Positions 59,071 to 64,000 of a stretch of DNA of 64,000 bases are shown piece after piece. The translations under genes and the position numbers were made by a program. A model generated the notes under the pieces. It had not been told where the DNA came from. It worked only from the letters and a program-made list of their open reading frames with translations, and searched no databases. The DNA lies in the NCBI RefSeq assembly GCF_002865645.1, contig NW_020194685.1:620001-684000 (forward strand). Direction: 5' to 3'. How positions within the stretch are numbered: position 1 is the first letter of the stretch; each line of letters starts with the position of its first letter. Origin of the DNA: Hyaloscypha bicolor E (lineage: Eukaryota; Ascomycota; Leotiomycetes; Helotiales; Hyaloscyphaceae).

Positions 59071-61670
59071 ATGGGTCGCAGACCAAATGGTATGTTTTGA
59101 TCGTTTTCTCACTGTGTATGTTCTCGATTTGTCAGTAGCACCGTTTTGGGTGGCAATCCGTCACTTCCTGGGAAGTCAGTCTTATACACCGCCTACTCCC
59201 CGCCTTTGTTATCAACATTCTGCCTGATCTATGGCATCAAGTTGCTTCTTGTATTCATCTGCTGCCTTATTGGATGACGAGGTGTATTAAACACATTGTC
59301 TCCAAAATTGTGTCGCGTTCGAGTACAGCGAAGGACAAGACGGCGCGTCAACAGGATCGCGTCAGTTTTCCTCTTGAAGGCCAATGCTAATACATTTCTA
59401 CAGCGTTGATTCTTCAACACTTCACTCGTGGCGCAAAACTCAACGACTCCAGCAACCGCTACGAGCACACCTGCAAGTCCTGCGGAGAACGATTCCCCAA
59501 AGGTCGAATCGATAGTCTCACTACGCATCTCGTCAAGAAATGCCCAAGAATCAGCACTCCTGATCGTCGAAAGGCGCTTCTCGAGCTAAACAATATTCCT
59601 GATCATGCTGATCATGTGCGTGCCCGAGGAGGACCGGCCCAGATGAATGGCCCGGCGGCAATGGATTGGTCCCGTACAGAAGACACCAACAACACGAACT
59701 CCGACTTCAGTGGCCTGCACGCCCTAGTGGAAGCCACGCAATTCGATATCCTCCAGAAGCATGATGATCGGGCACTCAATAATAGCGGTGCTGGACGTGG
59801 CAGCAGTGCGTCTGATCCAGCGCGCTTAGACATCCAGGAACTTTATACCTCCGATAATCCACCCGTTAGCTATGAGCAACGTGTTCAGAGGGACAAGAAA
59901 GGTGAGTTGTCTTTTACCCTTTTCTCTCAACACTCCATACTGACCTTGGCAGTTCTTCACAATGAAACCAGACGCGAGAGTGAGGCGTCTCTGCAAGCAG
60001 CAACCTTCGTTCATTACGCGTCCGGATCTCGTGATGTTTCTCCTTCTTTGGCAATTTCTGCGTCCAACATGGCGGCGGTTGCAACAGCAGCGGCTCGTTA
60101 CATTCCTCCTATGGTCGATCCGCAACTGTTTCGGGACGATGTCAACGAAACCCATCAAGACGGCATGACTCCAAAGGACGAGCATGAATCGTATGCGGCA
60201 GCCAATCCAAACACAGGCTACTTTCAAGACCCTGCAGAGCACCAATCTAACTTGATCATGATGGACAGCATTCCTGCTAGCCACTTGTATCCTTTTGAAC
60301 CCGAACACTCTGAACGTGCATACGAGTCCCCGGAGGCGTCCACTCATACCCGAGGACCTCAGCCCATCATTATGCAGCAGCCTATGAATATGATTGCAGA
60401 GTATGGCAATGGTCGAAAAGCGAGCAAGCCAAAAGTTCGTGGTCGATTCCAGAATGATCGCCGCAAGGAAGTTCAGAGGGTACGAAAATTGGGCGCTTGC
60501 CTTCGATGCAGAATGCTCAAAAAGCCGTGCGGTGAAGGAACGCCTTGTGCAACTTGCGTCAATGTCTCGAGTGCCCGTGTGTGGACCTTGCCCTGCACTC
60601 GTGTCAACATTGGAGAAGTTCTTGAGATGTTTTCTGCCGGCTTGCACGCTACTCTCTCCCAACACGCGGTCCTCGAAGCTCGGAATAGATGTGGATTTCG
60701 CGACACTCCGCATTTGATTGATGCCTCGCACTTCCCGGACACGAAGATATTCGCTACGTTCAATGCAAACCACGGTCAAGAGGTCTTGGCTGCAGATATC
60801 ATTGACCCTGGCCTTAGCGATGGCAGTCCCAGCAGCGTTCGTCGCTTGTTCGAAGATGACCTTCAACCCAAGTTGGAGAAATATGCCGAGAACATGCTGA
60901 CGACTTTCGTCTCACGAGAGCCTTCTCACTTCATGAACGTCACCCTTGACACGGCGCTGCAACGCTCGGGTCAGAACGAAGCTCTTACTAAAGCTTTGCA
61001 TCTCTGGGTCATGGTCAATATTCTGGTTGATTCTAGCAGAGGTTGGGTCCTCGTGGAGAGACTCGATGAACAAGGCATTGCCGGAGTAGGCAACGCCATT
61101 GACAAAAATGCAGGAGATCACACGTATGAGGATCTCTGTGGACAACTGAATGCTGCAGCAGAGAAGCAGGCTGCACAAATGTTCTACAAAGTCGTTAAGG
61201 ACTTTGAGATTGGATTGATCGCACGTTCGAAGACCCCACGCTTTGATTTCTTTCTGGTCGCCATTATCATCTTGAGCTGCGTGGAGAAGACCATGTGGCT
61301 TTTCAAGTCCTGGGGCCAAGCAGAATTCCAAGACAGATATCCATTGCCGAAGACAACAGAGGAATACCTTGGTCAGGGAGAACAGCTTGCCGAGATGATT
61401 TACATGATGTTGCAGGTTCGAAACATGGTGCCGAATCGCCAGGTCAAGTCCAATGGTATTTCTGACGGAGACCAAGATTCTGTGGAATGGTTTGACCGCG
61501 TGCATCTCAGCTGTAAGTCCATGAAAAGGCCAAGTTGCTGCAATGTCACTAACATTATGATAGCCACGGATATTAGCATCCCGAAAGACGTATTTGAGCC
61601 AGACAATTGCCGCTGCTTTGAGTTGAGACTCACAGCACGACTCCTGGCTCCACCTATGACTCAAGCATAA
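59071..61670 (+). CDS. BED-type finger plus Zn2Cys6 transcription factor
   Basis: About 727 residues in four exons: 59071-59089, 59404-59901, 59953-61512 and 61564-61670. Exon 1 encodes only MGRRPN plus one base; the 314-bp first intron then gives MGRRPNALILQHFTRGAKL. A BED-like zinc finger follows at about residues 29-52 (CKSCGERFPKGRIDSLTTHL then VKKC). Near residues 355-385 is a Zn2Cys6 cluster (ACLRCRMLKKPCGEGTPCATC ... LPCTR) preceded by a basic stretch (RGRFQNDRRKEVQRVRKLG). The C-terminal half is helical, without the classic fungal-specific MHR signature that I could recognise. It should be a nuclear DNA-binding regulator; targets unknown. Introns 2 and 3 are both 51 bp, multiples of three with no in-frame stop, so retention would insert 17 residues rather than truncate. 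Confidence 0.85.
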
Positions 61671-63111
61671 TTCTCACGTGTCGCTCTTGTCCAATTCGGC
61701 ATCTTCTTTCAAAAACGAATAGTGTTTGTGGCCCACCTGATATTTGACATTGCAAAACTTACGGGGTTTCTTCTGCGCATTATTCCGGCAGTCAATTGTG
61801 GTTATGGAACGAACGGATGGCGGAGTTCTGCTTTTACTAAGGAGTTTATGGCCATGATTTGCATGATATGGGGTGGTTGTATGTCTGAGCACCTGTTTGC
61901 TTTTCTTCACGACGCACGACACACACGCATACCTAGCCGCACACCATGGTGCCTGCTTGGGAAACACTCGGTATTGGACGGACTACTCTTTCCCTTTCTT
62001 CGCGACACCAACTCACGCCGCACATCATGGGCTCTAACTCGAAATTGTTCATTCTTGGACGGGCTATCCTTTCCTTTCTCACGACATTGGCTCACGCTGC
62101 ACATCACAGTACTGGATGTTGGAGTTAAAAATTCCATTTTGCGTTCTTTTGGATGATGCACATACCCATCCTTACACGGCAGAGGTACGGTACCTGCTTG
62201 AGACGATAGGGTTTGCTTTCTGAACATAATTTGCGATGACTCCTTTAGGGACTGGGGCACGATGTACATAGGTCAGATGGCATACATCACGAATAAGCAA
62301 TGATTTTCAGGAAATAAATTAGTGTGATTTGAACGTGAATTGAATGTACCCATCTTACTGCTGAGGTTGCAAAAAGGTTCTCTTATTTCCACTCATAGTG
62401 AAGCATGGAGTGGCTGTAATTGAGCTTTTGTTCCCGAGAGACAGGGAGATGCGTGCTGTCCGTTAAAGTGAATTCCAAAACCTCTGAAAAGAATGTTCCA
62501 GTCTTCACTGTAAATTTTCATGTGACTATAAATGAATATATCAACTTTACTCCTCCATTTCAGAGGCTCTGGTCACGATGCCCCAAGTCCGGAGGATACC
62601 CTTCGCAAAGACACTGGCAGGTTCGAGCGAGACAGTATGAGGTTGGTATAGAAGACTTGTCTTCTGCCACTTCCATGGAACTATATCCCCTCCCTTCCTC
62701 CCTTCATCCTAACATTTTCATTTCCATCTCACCATTCACAACAACGATATCTCACATCAATCATATCAATCATATCAATATCCATTTCAAGTCGAGTCCA
62801 GTCCAGATCAGGCCAACTCTATCGTATTTCTCTCTCGCTCTCAGTCCGCACTATTATCTCAGTCCGCTCGTTCGTTTGTGTCCCACTAAGATCCATCAAC
62901 CCGTGTATTTCGTCCATACATCGCTCGTCTCCCATTCCCTAACTCCAGCCCGCCATCCACAAACCCTCTCAAACCAAATCAGTTCATCGCTTTCCATCCC
63001 ATCAACAACGTCTAAGGAACTATCCCACCCTCGCTATGCCATGCAACATCAAATTCAAAGATCAAAGTCCAAGTCAAATCGAAAAGAAACAAGAGAGGGA
63101 TGCTCGAGATA
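61671..63111. other. intergenic with a repeat array
   Basis: Apart from the tandem repeat at 61893-62120 there is no supported feature. The right part (62690-63040) is C/T-rich with (ATCAATC)-like short repeats near 62758-62772. The 3' untranslated region of the import receptor should lie at the right end. Confidence 0.45.
61893..62120. repeat. 81-bp degenerate tandem repeat, about 2.5 copies
   Basis: Unit starts at about 61893, 61988 and 62069; the second unit is exactly 81 bp and the third is partial. Shared blocks are CTTTCC-CTTTCTTC, ACTCACGCCGCACATCA and TCTTGGACGG-CTA. A plus-strand frame (61722-62156) reads through with no stop, so an 81-bp unit would repeat 27 residues. No family recognised. 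Confidence 0.7.
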
Positions 63112-64000
63112 TCAAGCACTGAAATGGAATCTCTCGGCCTCAAGCCTGCCCAGTCCATCTCTCGGCGCGACGTATCGTCTCCGGTAGCTGTTCGTGAAAT
63201 CCTGGAGTAAGCTGCGGACCTTACGAAGGCCATCGTGGCCGAGAGCCAGTCGTTCCCTGATACCAGTCATCAAGCGATCGATCTCGGGTTCGCGGATTGT
63301 GCCGGCTGGCAACATGCGGACGGTCTTGTCAACCCAGCCGGCGGTTTGTTGAGGCATCAACTCGAAGAGACCAAGGAGTGCTCCGCTGCCGTCGGTGAAA
63401 CAGTCATCCGGGAAGGTGATCATCATTCCTGCCAGGATTTGCTTGACGAGATGCTCGCCGTTGGCAAGAATAAGGTCCCGTACAGCCTGCTGAATATCTG
63501 GCGGATTTGGACTATCGCTTGAGCTAGGTGGATTGTCGCCACCATATCCGATGACATCCCGGAGGTAATGCAAGGCAGCGTTTAGGGGATCGCGTTGCTC
63601 CAATGCCAATGCTGAGATGCCAGCTTGGAAAATAGGAGTAAACAGTTCTGAACCGATCAACATATGCGGATAGTAGAGTAGAGCATCCACCATGAGACGA
63701 TAGAAGTCCTCAATGACATCTGGCAAATCTCGGGGTGCAAGATCACTCATCATCCGCAGCATGTTGGTGGCTTGGGCCTCAAAGAAGGCATAGATTGCCT
63801 GCGTCGTCTGATCGTCTACGTGCTCCCGGTCCTCCGAGAATTCACGAAGTATGGCAGCTGTGACCCAAAGGAAGCAGCCTTGCTTCGAAGCAGCGAAGCC
63901 ATTCGCGAGTTTATTTGCCATCTGAGGTAGTAATGGTGCCATGGCAGTGCGATATGAGATCACCATATACCGCCAGTTTCGACAAATACGCTCGCAAACC
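63112..64000 (-). CDS. mtr10: MTR10/transportin-3 nuclear import receptor, C-terminal part
   Basis: C-terminal 296 codons of an importin-beta family receptor of the Mtr10/transportin-3 type, which carries SR-type RNA-binding proteins into the nucleus. The frame is open to the window edge, so the N-terminal two-thirds lie beyond 64000. HEAT-repeat helices are visible (VISYRTAMAPLLPQMANKL, EQRDPLNAALHYLRDVIGY, LILANGEHLVKQILAGMM, TAGWVDKTVRMLP). The ending is the family hallmark KVRSLLQDFTNSYRRRYVAPRD then GLGRLEAERFHFSA. No intron is visible in this part. Confidence 0.9.
   Translation of the reverse strand, partial: VCERICRNWRYMVISYRTAMAPLLPQMANKLANGFAASKQGCFLWVTAAILREFSEDREHVDDQTTQAIYAFFEAQATNMLRMMSDLAPRDLPDVIEDFYRLMVDALLYYPHMLIGSELFTPIFQAGISALALEQRDPLNAALHYLRDVIGYGGDNPPSSSDSPNPPDIQQAVRDLILANGEHLVKQILAGMMITFPDDCFTDGSGALLGLFELMPQQTAGWVDKTVRMLPAGTIREPEIDRLMTGIRERLALGHDGLRKVRSLLQDFTNSYRRRYVAPRDGLGRLEAERFHFSA

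Noticed and set aside
59281..59370. possible extra exon coding AKDKTARQQDR in the BED/Zn2Cys6 gene
   Set aside because: Adding it breaks the phase at the 59404 acceptor. Direct joining of 59089 to 59404 gives MGRRPNALILQHF, which fits the expected N-terminus.

Overview
This is a 64-kb stretch of nuclear DNA from a filamentous ascomycete (Pezizomycotina). The evidence is short introns (mostly 45-65 bp) with GTRNGT donors and CTRAC-type branch points, a clear CreA carbon catabolite repressor, a Zn2Cys6 transcription factor, a GH76 cell-wall mannosidase, a DUF3292 membrane protein, and decaying genes and transposons with many C-to-T/G-to-A-type lesions like those left by RIP. Gene content and protein wording fit Leotiomycetes best, but that is inference. 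There is no operon logic here; the genes are independent eukaryotic transcription units.

Layout. 0-9.2 kb: an RKM5-type protein lysine methyltransferase (minus), a long-chain acyl-CoA synthetase (plus), a dead acyl-protein-thioesterase-like gene, and a six-exon DUF3292 membrane protein. 9.2-23.5 kb: a gene-poor tract holding a 231-bp MITE with 41-bp inverted repeats and a complete but inactivated piggyBac-type DNA transposon of about 2.0 kb. 23.5-36 kb: creA (minus) with a very long pyrimidine-rich leader and about 9.5 kb of gene-free upstream DNA, then a P450 relic that has lost its haem cysteine. 36.6-43.6 kb: an ORC4 subunit fused to AT-hooks and two PHD fingers, followed by a five-exon proline-rich protein of unknown function. 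43.6-45.9 kb: a TATA box, a signal-peptide exon and five copies of a 74-bp tandem repeat. 45.9-56 kb: an eleven-exon P450 (minus), a GPI-type GH76 mannosidase (minus), a RAD51-family recombinase paralogue (plus) and a secreted FAD oxidoreductase (minus). 56-64 kb: LTR-like direct repeats and a 76-bp duplication, a protein-kinase relic, a BED-finger plus Zn2Cys6 transcription factor, an 81-bp tandem repeat, and the C-terminal part of an MTR10/transportin-3 import receptor running off the right edge.

Functional reading: housekeeping genes (fatty-acid activation, ribosomal-protein methylation, replication origin binding, recombination, nuclear import, wall remodelling, glucose repression) alternate with repeat-rich islands where genes have decayed. 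The P450 and the FAD oxidoreductase lie 6 kb apart with unrelated genes between them and no backbone synthase, so I do not call a biosynthetic cluster. The most unusual items are the 74-bp repeat array behind a signal-peptide exon, the PHD/AT-hook ORC4, the unusual termini of the piggyBac-type element, and the long open leader of creA. Intron positions were deduced by eye from frame, splice signals and family sequence, so individual junctions may be wrong even where the gene call is firm.
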